From: Cryptomeria japonica
Taxonomy: Eukaryota > Streptophyta > Pinopsida > Cupressales > Cupressaceae
DNA length: 64,000 bases
Assembly: GCF_030272615.1 (NCBI RefSeq)
Contig: NC_081415.1
Coordinates: 102,096,796-102,160,795, forward strand
Direction of reading: 5' to 3'
Part shown: piece by piece, positions 48,003 to 58,438 of the stretch
How the letters are laid out: the number at the start of each line of letters is the position of its first letter
Position numbering within the stretch: position 1 is the stretch's first letter
Translations under genes and position numbers: made by a program
Notes under the pieces: generated by a model
Told to the model about the DNA's origin: nothing
Databases searched by the model: none
Seen by the model: only the letters and a program-made list of their open reading frames with translations

Positions 48003-48769
48003 TGTTGGTATTATGGATGTAGATCAGCACGACACATTATGGAGATAATTTAATCAATTGGATATTGTTGTAATTGTATTGAGCCGACATGATGCATCAC
48101 ATCTTGACTTGTTGTAATTGATTTTATTGTAATATTCTTAATTAGCTAACCTACACATTTGGTCTTATTTTTTGGTATATATGTAAGATCTCATTTGTGA
48201 GATGATGTAAGTAAGGTAATAGGTAGAAGGTATATGGTTATGGTATTGTAACATGGTATGTGTGAATATAGAAGATCATATGAGCAGACTATAGAGAAGG
48301 TGATTATCAGAGCTTAACTGGTACTGAATCCAGCATTGGAGATACTACTTTGAGCAGTACATTATCATTGGATTTAATCATCCAATTGTAGTCAGTGTGA
48401 CTCCTATTTTGTGATTGAACAGTGAGCTCTAGGCGGTTGGCCTTTCTGCATGTGCAGACCTCATTTGTACACACATACTATTTGTAGTAGTATCATCTGA
48501 TTGTGGGTAAGGTTTCCCACCGTGGTTTTTCCCCTTACAGCGTTTCCACGTACAAATCTCTGTGTTATGTGTTGTGGATGTTGTTTCTCTTTCTGTTTCA
48601 TGCATTAAGTTTCACTGGAATTGATATTAACTGTTAATCTGTTAACCAGCATTAAATTTGGTTTACCGGTATTAAGTATCAAGTTTGATTAAGTTATATT
48701 TGGGTTGAAATTATTAGACAACTGATTCACCCCCCCCCCCCCCCTCTCAGTTGCCCTCGAGTCCTAACA
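48003..48769 (+). repeat. C1 5' LTR (767 bp, internally deleted)
   Basis: It starts TGTTGGTATTATGGATG and then jumps to text that is about 304 bases further on in the 3' LTR (GATCAGCACGAC). It ends GTCCTAACA. Near the end is a run of 15 C residues (48730-48744) where the 3' LTR has six. A TATA-like GGTATATATG lies at about 48174-48183. Confidence 0.92.
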
Positions 48770-48771
48770 AT

Positions 48772-48783
48772 TGGTATCAAAGC
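48772..48783 (+). other. C1 primer-binding site
   Basis: TGGTATCAAAGC, one base different from the standard initiator-Met site, two bases after the 5' LTR. C2 uses the same variant. Confidence 0.9.
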
Positions 48784-48826
48784 AAAGTCCTTTTTTTGCA
48801 GAAGTTTAACAACTTGAGGAGATTCT

Positions 48827-49484
48827 ATGGCAACTAACTTTTTCAAGAAGAACAATCCAAAACTTGATGGAACTAACTATGGTATATGGAAGATCAAAAT
48901 GGAGACACATCTGAATTGCATTGGAAAAGACATATGGGATGTTACAAAGAATGGCTATGTTGGTCCTACACCGAATCAACCTAATCCACCAACCTTGGGT
49001 AAGGATCAAGAGAATGATTGTAAAGCAAGAGAAGCACTCTTGAGTGCCTTGTCAAATTACCAAATCATGGGATTATCAGACCGATCTACTACTAAATCTA
49101 TTTGGGATAAATTGGAGACATTGAATGAAGGAGATACCAGTGTGAAAATTGCAAAACTAGAATGCTTCCGAGTTAGGTATGAAAATTTGAAAATGGAAGA
49201 AGATGAAAGAATTTTGGCTTTTATGGAAAGGGTTAATGAAATTGTTTTGGGAATAAAATGTTGTGGAGGTTTCTTAAGTGAAGATGAAATTGTTTCTAAA
49301 GTTTTGAGAGAATTACCACTGGCATACAAAATGAAAGTAACTGCTATTAATTAGTTGAGAACAATGCCTAATACATCAGTATCTAGAGATACCTTGGTTA
49401 GAAAACTTTCAGCATTTGAGCTTGAGCAATTTGGTCTTGTTGCTACAATTAACACAAATTTAGCCTTCAAAGCATCATCATCTA

Positions 49485-49515
<31 letters not shown>

Positions 49516-49780
49516 TAATAAATCTGATTGGAAAGCACTTTATGCAAGAGAGCTTGAAGATATCAGGAGGGAAAATGAAGAACTGGAAGAACTTGAAGCA
49601 CTATTTGCAAGGAAAATGCCTAAAGGTCCTATTGGAGGTAAGTATGAAGGTAAAGCACCATTTCAATGTTTTAACTGCAATAAAGTTGGTCATATGGCAT
49701 CTAGATGTCCTGATAGACATGCAAGATTGAGAGAAGAAGCTAAAAGAACATATAAGCCCAACCCTGAATATCAGAGATAC
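48827..49780 (+). pseudogene. gag: C1 gag
   Basis: The ATG at 48827 starts a Copia Gag: an N-terminal LDGTNYGIWKIKMETHL motif (the retrotransposon Gag N-terminal family), a central UBN2-type region with SIWDKLETLNEGD and YENLKMEEDERILAFMERVNEIV, then a CCHC zinc knuckle CFNCNKVGHMASRC at about 49669-49710 that is intact. One stop at 49352-49354 (IN, stop, LRT) is one transition from CAG. A serine-rich microsatellite (TCATCA repeats, 49477-49516) lies between the capsid and the knuckle. It forms the particle and packages RNA. Confidence 0.88.
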
Positions 49781-50826
49781 AGATTTAAGAAGAATAGAGA
49801 CAAGTCATGTTGCTATGATGATGAAGGAATCATTGATGATTTTGATGAAGAACCAGCAGACAATGGATGGGCTTTTGTTGCAACAACAGAAGATAAACCA
49901 GCACCTACTGTTCCACCAGTAGAGCAGGCCCTGGCAACTAAATTTGAAGAAAAGGATGAGTGGATCATAGATTTTGGATGTTCACATCATATGACTAGTG
50001 ATAAAAGTAAATTCTTATCTTTTTAGGAATACAATGGAGGTCTAGTAAGATTTGGGGATGACAAAGCTTGTTTAATCAGAGGAAAAGGCACTATATCTTT
50101 TGATGGTAAGCACAATACTGATAACGTTTATTATATTGAAGGTTTGAAGCATAATCTTTTGAGTGTTGGTCAATTAGTTGAAAAAGGATTTTAGTTACAA
50201 TTCAAGAATGGTAAATGCAAAATCATGAATAGAACTGGTTTGGAGATTGCAACCGGTAATCAAACTAGAGGTAATATCTTTCATTTGAATAACAATGAAA
50301 AGACATGCTTGATTGCACATATTGATGAAAGTTGGTTATGGCATAAAAGACTCTGTCATGTGAATTTTGATTTCATCATAAAGATTAGTTCATCTAAGGC
50401 AGTAAGGGATTTACCTAAGATTGTAAAACCTCTTAATCTGGTATGTAGGGAATGTCAAATGGGAAAGCAAGTTAGAACAACTTTTAGGAGTATTTCTGAG
50501 AAATCCAATAATGTTCTTGATTTAATTCATACTAACTTGTGTGGTCTGACAAGAACAAGAAGTCTACAGGGAGATAGATACTTTATGTTAATCATTGATG
50601 ATTATTCTAGAATGTGTTGGGTTACTTTTCTCAGGAGAAATCAGAAGCTTTTGGGAAGTTCAAATTATTCAAAGCAATGGTAGAGGATGAAACCGGTAAG
50701 AAAATAAAATGTTTAAGATCAAATCAAGGAGGTGAATTTACATCTAAGGAGTTCAATACATTTTGTGAAGTGAATGGAATTAAAAGACAACTATCAGCAC
50801 CCCAGACACCTTAGCAAAACGGAGTT
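49781..50826 (+). pseudogene. pol: C1 protease and integrase, inactivated and 3'-deleted
   Basis: The protease active site reads IIDFGCSHHMT, where relatives have DSG, so the Ser is lost. Integrase begins with WHKRLCH and CRECQMGK (zinc binding). The first catalytic Asp is Asn (IHTNLCG, about 50526-50546), and the second is also Asn (LRSNQGGEF, about 50713-50739). A 1-base frameshift lies near 50635. After SAPQTP, stop, QNG at about 50826 the sequence jumps into the start of RT, omitting the rest of integrase with the catalytic Glu. Internal stops at 50023 and 50192 are at Gln-like positions. This integrase is dead several times over. Confidence 0.85.
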
Positions 50827-52365
50827 ATGACAAGAGGAAGATTGGCAAATGAAGAGGTATGTTTAATTTCTCAAAGTGAACCAGCATCTGTTATTGACGC
50901 ATGTGAAGATAAACATTGGATTAAAGCTATGGAAGATGAATTAGAACAAATTGAAAAGAACAATACATGGACATTGGTTCCCCGGCTTAAAGATAAAAAT
51001 GTAATTGGAACTAAATGGGTATTCAGAAATAAACTTAATGAAGATGGTAAGGTAATCAAAAACAAACCAAGATTAGTGTGTAAGGGATATTCATAGAAAG
51101 AAGGAATTGATTACAATGAAACCTTTGCACCAGTAGCTAGAATTGAGGCAGACAGATTATTTCTTGCATTTGCAGCACACACAAACTATAAAGTATATCA
51201 AATGTATGTAAAATGTGCATTTTTGAATGGTGATCTTGAAGAGGAAGTTTACATTGAACAGCATGATGGATCTTCATTGACAAATGATAAAGATATGGTT
51301 TGCAGATTAAAGAAAGCCTTATATGGATTGAATCAAGCTCTTAGAGATTGGTATGCTAGATTGGACAAATGTCTTTTGAAGCTTGGTTACACTAAAGGTA
51401 ATGCTAATAGCAACTTATATTTCAAAGTGACTAATGAAGACATCTTGGTTATTGAAGTTTTTGTTGATGACATCATTTTTGGAGGAGAAGATGGATTATG
51501 TAAAGACTTTGCTGATAAGATTCAGGAAGAATTTGAAATGTCTATGATTGGGGAGATAAAATTCTTTTTAGGATTGCAGATTTCACAGACTGATAAAGGT
51601 ATATTCATATGTCAAACAAAGTACTTGAAGGAATTACTGAAGAAATTTGGTATGGAAAACTCTAAACCTGTAGGTACTCCTATGACTACAACTGATAAAT
51701 TGTCATTGAAGGTTGATTCAACTCCTGTTAATCCGACAAGATACAAATCTATGATTGGAGGTTTACAGTATTTGACACAAACAAGACCTAATATAATGCT
51801 TGCATTGTGTATTGTTTCAAGATTTCAGAGTAATCCTAGAGAAAATCATGAATCAGCAGTGAAAAGGATTTTCCGGTATCTACAAGGCACAACAAATCTT
51901 TGTTTATGGTATCCTAAAGATGAAAATTTTGATTTATGTGCATACACTGATGCTAATTGGGCAGGAGATGTAGATGACAAAAAGAGCACCACCAGCAGGG
52001 CATTCTTTCTTGGTAGCAAATTGATTTCATGGTTGAGCAAGAAATAGAGTTGTACGTCATTATCAACAGCAGAATCAGAATATGTTGCAGCAGCAACTAA
52101 ATGTACTCAGGTATTATGGATTAAGAAAATGTTAAAGGACATAAAGGTAAAATGCAAAGAACCTATAATCATTTATTGCGATAATTTAACAGCAATTGAT
52201 ATATCTAAGAATCTGATATTTCACTCTAAAACTAAACATGTTTCTATCAAATATAATTTTCTGAAAGAGAATGTTGAAGCAAAAGAAGTGAGATTGGTTT
52301 ATGTGAATACTAAAGAGCAGATTGCAGATATCTTTACTAAGCCTTTGCCTAAGGAAACTTTTTAA
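50827..52365 (+). pseudogene. pol: C1 reverse transcriptase and RNase H
   Basis: RT runs in one frame from 50827 with WIKAMEDELEQIEKNNTW, IGTKWVFRNKLNEDG, KGYS, then FAPVARIEADRLFLAFAA, FLNGDLEEEVYIEQ, LKKALYGLNQALRDWY, the polymerase motif FVDDIIFGG (about 51460-51486), and KYLKELLKKFGMENSKPVGTPM. RNase H follows with AYTDANWAGDVDDKKSTT (first Asp), SCTSLSTAESEYVAA (Glu), IIIYCDNLTAI (Asp) and HIDIRYHF-like text (KHVSIKYNFL), ending in IADIFTKPLP. Only two internal stops (51096, 52047), both TAG at likely CAG sites. Catalytic residues are present, so this is the best-preserved enzyme of C1. Confidence 0.88.
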
Positions 52366-52557
52366 TATCTCAGAGAGTAACTTGGGGTTATACCCTCACT
52401 GGTAGAGACTTAGACAATTGATGATTGGCATCAAACTGGCAAAATTTATAGAGAAACTTTTTTCTGGCTTTGATGGAGGAGAGCTACTTCTTAGGTGGAG
52501 TAGTTGGAGAAGTTGGTTATAACAATTTGTATTTATATTGCTTTGGCATTTGATGTC

Positions 52558-52569
52558 AAAGGGGGAGAG
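52558..52569 (+). other. C1 second, upstream polypurine tract
   Basis: AAAGGGGGAGAG preceded by TTGATGTC, about 200 bases upstream of the tract at the LTR. C2 has the same arrangement (63169). Confidence 0.65.
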
Positions 52570-52753
52570 ATATCTATAGAAAAACAAACATTATCCTCTG
52601 GGGAGAAATTATTCATTGGGCGAGAGATATATACTCTTTGCATTTGTATTTTGATTTCTGGTATTGATCTATTTTGGAGATTGTTGGTTTTTGGTTTTTG
52701 GCATTTTGTTTTGGCACTTAGATGTTTTTCCATCTTGTGTTGCCATCAATGCC

Positions 52754-52765
52754 AAAGGGGGAGAT
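52754..52765 (+). other. C1 polypurine tract
   Basis: AAAGGGGGAGAT directly before the 3' LTR, identical in C2 at 63324-63335. Confidence 0.9.
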
Positions 52766-53828
52766 TTTTGGTATTATGGATGTCTCTAATTGGTTTTGTC
52801 ATTGATGTCAACACTTATCAGCACTTATCCTTTAGGACATCTTTTGTTATATTCACCGGCAAGTTCAGTGACTTATGCACAGTCACTGGTATTTGGTTCA
52901 TCGGTAGGTTATATAGTTCATCAGCATTGAGGATGACTTGTTATCATCTAGAGATCACTTGTTTATGTCGAAGACATGGTTTGGACACTTGGTTTTGGTA
53001 TTTTGGTTATTAGTCTAATCAGGTTGACATATTTGTTGTTATCGGCAAATTGGTCTAGGTTATGGACCGGCATGCATTATCTATTCCAGATCAGCACGAC
53101 ATGTTATGGAGATGATTTAATCAATTAGATATTATTGTAATTGTATTGAGCTGACATGATACATCACATCTTGACTTGTTGTAATTGATTTTATTGTAAT
53201 ATTCTTAATTAGTCGACCTACACATTTGGTCTTAGGTTTTGGTATATATGTAAGATCTCATTTGTGAGATGATGTAAGTAAGGTAATAGGTAGAAGGTAT
53301 ATGGTTATGGTATTGTAACATGGTATGTGCGAATATAGAAGATCATATGAGTAGACCATAGAGAAGGTGATTATCAAAGCTTAACCGGTATTGAATCCAG
53401 CATTGGAGATGCTACTTTGAGCAGTACATTATCATTGGATTTAATCATCCAATTATAGTCAGTGTGACTACTATTTTGTGATTGAGCAATGAGCTCTAGG
53501 TGGTTGGCCTTTCTGCATGTGCAGACCCCTTTTGTACACACATACTATCTGCAGTAGTATCATCTGATTGTGGGTAAGGTTTCCCACTGTGGTTTTTCCC
53601 CTTATAGGGTTTCCACGTACAAATCTATGTGTTATGTGTTGTGGATGTTGTTTCTCTTTCTGTTTCATGCATTAAGTTTCACTTGTATTAATATTAATTG
53701 TTAATCTGTTAACCGACATTAAATTTGGTTTACCGATATTAAGTATCAAGTTTGATTAAGTTATATTTGGGTTGAAATTATTAGACAACTGATTCACCCC
53801 CCTTCTCAATTGCCCCCGGGTCCTAATA
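52766..53828 (+). repeat. C1 3' LTR (1063 bp)
   Basis: It starts TTTTGGTATTATGG (TGTTGG with one change) and ends GTCCTAATA (CA mutated to TA). It keeps the roughly 304-base U3 segment (about 52783-53086) that the 5' LTR lacks. The perfect GTCCA duplicate follows. Confidence 0.92.
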
Positions 53829-54063
53829 GTCCATGTTAGCCATCGAAGTCATCGAAGAGCAATGGAGCACTCTATATTGACCAAAGTTTTAACCAATTAT
53901 GTGTTAGACGTGAAGGCCATATGATAATTTATGATCTTTTACTATTTTTGCAATATTTTCAAGAGGTAGGGCATATAATTTTTGCAAGTGGATTTTACCC
54001 TTATTTTGAGGTACCACAATGGTATTCTCATCCTAAATATTCAATAAATTGGGTAGTTGTGTA

Positions 54064-55137
54064 TGTTGGAATCAAGGAACACAGAGAGGGGGGGTGAATC
54101 AGTGTTCTGCAAACTTTGATATTGTTAATCTGTTCCTTCAACAATTTAATGCACTTAATCAAAAGAAAGATGCAAGAGCATAAAATGAACAACCACAACA
54201 CCATAACACAATAATTTTATATGTGGAAACCCTGTTAGGGGAAAACCACAGTGGGGATGAACCCCCAAAATAAGTATACTCAAATATAAGTTTTACAATG
54301 GGAATGCACATGCATTCAGGCACATTGCTAGAGCTCACTGCCTATGGATCAATTACAATAGATTACTAAAGTATTTGAACTTAAGAGTAGCATGTACAAA
54401 TGCCTAATAATAGTTTCGATTAAGCACAATAAGCACACTTTTCACACTTATCTCATTATGCTTTGTTTCATTGTTCTATCATAAATTCAGAGCATGGATC
54501 TTTGTCCTGCAAATGTGAAATTGCGCTTAATCGATCACACAACCTATTTCATACTCAAAATGATCAATTACATCGATCTTATATATACGCAACATGAAAT
54601 CATATACATCGCTAGTCGACTCATGAAGACTTGACACTTTATTCAAACGTGTACACCTTGTCGGCAAAATCTAACCTCAAATACTAATATGAACCAAAAT
54701 AATTGATGGCATGTTACCACACATGTCGGCCAAACCTCCTGGATCACAAAGATAGTCACCAAAACTGCTCCATCAAATTTGCACAATGATCAACTACACA
54801 AGTTGGCTTGATACACACTAGCAGACCAAAAACCGATACTCATAAGCTTCTAACTTGCACACCAATTATCACCGGATACCAAAACTCTAGAAATAGAGTG
54901 TTCCAAACACCCAAGTACCTTCCCTTAGATCCACAACACAAATTATAAAACAGAAATGAAGTGCCAGTTGACCAAAATATTGAGCTCTGTCAAATACTAT
55001 GTTCTAGCTTGTTGGACTCAACCAAATCACCAATCTAACATCCAATATAAGTAGATGAAGTAATGCAGATGGGATCATTGAATTGGGTTTCCATCAATGA
55101 CAACACCTTACTAGTTGTGTAGTGTCTTTTTCCAACA
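54064..55137 (-). repeat. Solo LTR, Copia-type (1074 bp)
   Basis: It starts TGTTGGAATCAAGG and ends TTTCCAACA. Flanks GTGTA (54059-54063) and GTGTT (55138-55142) differ at one base. It is the same family as 43600-44703; the minus strand carries CCACTGTGGTTTTCCCCTAA as in the C1 LTR. It lies 235 bases after C1, in opposite orientation. Confidence 0.85.
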
Positions 55138-55142
55138 GTGTT

Positions 55143-57054
55143 AATAGAAGTTAAGTTATTTTGTAGGTTGTTGAAGTAAAAAATTGCTATTGGAATTGTA
55201 TGCTCATATTGTGGTACCTACAAAAGAGACACAAACAACACAAACACACCAATGGGACATTGCATTAGAGATTAAAATCAACAAAACAAGTTAGTTAATC
55301 AAAAACTCTCAAAATCATCTCATTGTCCTCTATCTCCAAATATCCTTAAGATTGAAGGTGTCTCTCAGCTTGGAAGAGCACTTGATCTTGGGATGACTAC
55401 TCAAATAACGAGAGATATTGTATGATCTAAGATCTAAATAGATGCAACTAAGATCTTAGTGAAAAGCTAATGATATGCAAACTAGATATATTACCAAAAT
55501 GAGAGATTTAGTGTGAGATTAAGCTATCATGAGAATGAGAAAGATGATATGGAACTAGCATGAAATTGAAACTAGCATGATACTCTAAGAATGGTAAAAA
55601 CTAAGCTATAATGCAACTAAAATGATCTAAATGCTTGAAGATGACAAAATGAGCTCCTTGATAACCTGCACAAGACAAATTAGCTATAACTTGGATGTAA
55701 AATAAATATGGGATCCTTGGATTGAAGAAATGGGCTCTATTTATAGAGGAATTGGTCAAATGGATGGCCAAGATTGAATAATCTTAACAAGGGCTAGGAT
55801 TGAAAGTTATCAATCCATGTAGGGTTTTCAATCCAATCTCATGTTGACAAGTGTCACCATGAGAAGGGTTGAGAGGAGGTTAAGTAAGCATTAGATGCTT
55901 AACAAGCTTTGAAGGTTAACCTCAAGAGGATGATTCATTTGACAAAACATTAAGGTTGATGTGTTGAAAGGATGATGTCTTGTAAGAGCCATAAAGGCTT
56001 TTTGAAGACTTTGGAGGTTTAGCTTGAGTGAAGGGAGAAACCTTCAAGGATTTTGTAATAGCCTTTAATGGTTTAGAAGACTTTAGAGGCTAATTTGTAA
56101 GAGCCTTACAAATTTGGGAGAACTCAACAAGTTAACTTGTTGAAGAAATAAAGTCTTTAATGCATTTAGAAGACTTTCTTCCAAATTTGGAGAAATGACT
56201 TCCCCAAATTTAGGGATGTGACATGATAGAAGGATTAAGCTAGTTAAGTGAGATTAGAGGGATTCTAGAAGAATGCTTAGGATGCAAATGGGAGAAAAGG
56301 GGAATTTTAATTAAAATGAAAAGATTTATTTTAACTAAAATAAATGCAACTTGCATTTGTAGGAAAATGCAAGTGGAGGGGGGGTTTATAAATAAATATT
56401 GATTCATTTATATGCAAGAAATGATTTTAATTAAATATAAATTCAATTAAAATGTGGAAAGAGAATTTAAGTAAATAAATAGAATTTATTCAATTAATGG
56501 AAGAAAGGGTATTTAATCAAATGTTGTATTTAATTAATGTCTAGATAGAAGAAAAGGGGATATTAATTAAACCGTAGTTTAATTAATAGGTGTATAAATG
56601 ATAATTAAACAAATAAAATTCTTTTAATTAAGTGTGCGTATTTTAAGTGTCTATATTTTGCCCCTTTGAAGTGACGTGTGACCACATGTTGATTCAAAGA
56701 AAAATTGTTCGATGTGTCACCAAAATTTCTGATTTTGTTGCCGTCACCCGAAATTTTCGATATGATGCCCCAGATATGAATACTGATACTAATATGAATT
56801 CAATATGATGATGATGCCCCCTTGAGAGAGGGATTAAGAAAAATTTGACGTTCGGGGAGATTTTGTTGATTTTTGACGATTTTTTTATTTTTTTGGATTT
56901 TGAAAATTTTTCGATCTTTTGGATTTTGAAAAATTTTCGATATTGATCTGCCAATAAAAGTTATTTAAATTTGGTGAAAATATGATGCAAGCATAGCGCG
57001 AACATGCCCCACACGTCCATCTAGGCAATGTAGTCTACCTATATCATCACATGC
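55143..57054. other. Probable degenerate LTR sequence
   Basis: No gene. On the minus strand a TATA-like CCTCTATAAATAGAGCCC lies at about 55735-55752, and text near 56655 read on the minus strand (TATAGACACTTAAAATACG) resembles the LTR-like start at 41643. A poly-AT, TTTTTGA-rich segment lies at 56840-56945. It could instead be the U3 of a plus-strand LTR whose promoter is at 57055. Confidence 0.3.
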
Positions 57055-57226
57055 TATATAAGCCTCCAAGGGTCCCATTCCATCTCATTTGAGCACTTGG
57101 CATTTCAAGATTAGAGCTTGGAGAGAAGAAGAGAAGAAGAGAAAAATGGAGCCCCCCTATCATAAGCACGGATTTGAGCGATTTCATCGATTCGAAAGGC
57201 CAGCAAAGTATGGCCCACCGGTAAGT
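57055..57226 (+). other. Candidate promoter and short first exon
   Basis: A TATA box TATATAAG (57055-57062) is followed after a GA-rich leader by an ATG at 57146 and 25 codons (MEPPYHKHGFERFHRFERP, then AKYGPP) that stop exactly at a consensus splice donor GGTAAGTGG (GT at 57221). No acceptor or downstream exon is visible before the minisatellite and the C2 insertion at 57579. It may be a host gene start or the leader of an LTR element; the similar context at 42189-42230 favours the latter. Confidence 0.35.
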
Positions 57227-57333
57227 GGATTTTTGAACCTATTTGTGTGATTTTTTAGCATTTTTAGGTAGATTTTTTTTTTAAACAACCATTTTTTGCC
57301 CTTTTTTATACCCTAGTTTGTAGGTTTTATTTT

Positions 57334-57578
57334 AGCGCATACGATTTGTCACAAAGCACATATGAATTTTTGTGTAGTGCATTTGAATTTTATTGCAGCA
57401 CATAGGATAGTTAGTTTAGCTCATTTGAAGTTTTAATTAGTGCATTTGATAGTTAGATTAGCGCATATGATAGTTAGATTAGCACATATGATAGTTAGAT
57501 TAGCGCATTTGATTTGTCATTTAGCACATTTGATGTCTGTTGTGGCACATTTGATTTATGTTTTAGTGCATCTGATCA
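57334..57578 (+). repeat. 21-bp minisatellite, 11 full units plus a partial one
   Basis: Units start at 57334, 57355, 57376, 57397, 57418, 57439, 57460, 57481, 57502, 57523 and 57544, each exactly 21 bases, beginning AGCRCATNTGA and usually ending in TT. The twelfth (57565-57578) is cut by the C2 LTR. One frame is open except for a single TAA, but I do not claim coding. Confidence 0.92.
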
Positions 57579-58367
57579 TGTTGGCAAATGGACACTCCAA
57601 TGAGATATTGTAGGTGATTGAAGGTTTTGTCATTGATGGCAACCTTGTAATCCTATGACACCGGCAAAGCAATTTACCGGCACAACCAAAGACAGACTAT
57701 TCACCGGCACACAGTCCACCGGCAGTGAAAGGAAGCATACTGGCACCCAGGTCGACATGAATTTTTTTTATATTATATTTTGTAATTTATTGTAAAATCA
57801 TTGTAAGTCGACTTGGCAAGCTGTAAAATGACTCATATATGTATGAGATCATTATAGAACATTTGTAAGGAAGAAGATGGGTGAAATAAGGTAGACCTAT
57901 TATGTGAATTATAGGTTAAGGGTTTATGTAAGAAGCAGAGCTAAAACCGGTATTGGATCTGGCATAGTAGATGCTATTTTGAAGCAATACAAGATATTGG
58001 ATTTGCATAATCCAATTTTGTAAGTCAGTGAGACTTCCCATTTTGTATTTGAGCAGTGAGCTCTAGGCACTTGGCCTTCCTGCATGTGTAGGCCCCTATT
58101 GTAAGAGTAATATTCACTTATTGGCCAGTAAGCGAATATTGTGGGTCACAAATCCCACCGAGGTTTTTCCCACACTGGGTTTCCTCGTTAAAATACTATG
58201 TTATGGTGTGCTTCTTATGTGGTTACTATTATTTCTATTTACTGCACTATTTCTGTTTACCAGTAGACAGTGTTAATATGATTTTCACATTTAAGTTGAA
58301 GTAAATTACTTAAATCGGTAAGATACTAATTCACCCCCCCCTCTCAGTATCTCTGGGAATCCTAACA
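57579..58367 (+). repeat. C2 5' LTR (789 bp)
   Basis: It starts TGTTGGCAAATGGACACTCC and ends GGAATCCTAACA. It shares with the C1 LTR the blocks GAGCAGTGAGCTCTAGGC, TTGGCCTTCCTGCATGTG (C1: TTTCTGCATGTG) and TTCACCCCCC..TCTCAGT. A TATA-like CATATATGTATGAG lies near 57835-57848. Confidence 0.92.
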
Positions 58368-58369
58368 AT

Positions 58370-58385
58370 TGGTATCAAAGCCTGG
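58370..58385 (+). other. C2 primer-binding site
   Basis: TGGTATCAAAGCCTGG, two bases after the 5' LTR; the first 12 bases are identical to the C1 site. Confidence 0.9.
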
Positions 58386-58438
58386 TCATCTATTTTCAGA
58401 AGCCTAACAGCTTGAGGAAGATCTTGACACCGATAGAG

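Larger units (their letters stand above)
48003..53828 (+). mobile_element. C1: complete Copia retrotransposon (5826 bp)
   Basis: The LTRs at 48003-48769 and 52766-53828 flank gag-pol. A perfect target duplication GTCCA lies at 47998-48002 and 53829-53833. The PBS at 48772 and the polypurine tract at 52754 are in place. The domain order gag, protease, integrase, RT, RNase H defines Copia; the long 3' non-coding region before the LTR and the duplicated purine tract suggest a SIRE/Maximus-like lineage, from memory. It has one frameshift, an internal deletion in integrase, and stops mostly at Gln positions. Confidence 0.93.

Noticed and set aside
47658-48053. 131-codon plus-strand ORF upstream of C1
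   Set aside because: It runs across the C1 insertion boundary at 48003, has no recognisable domain and looks like chance.
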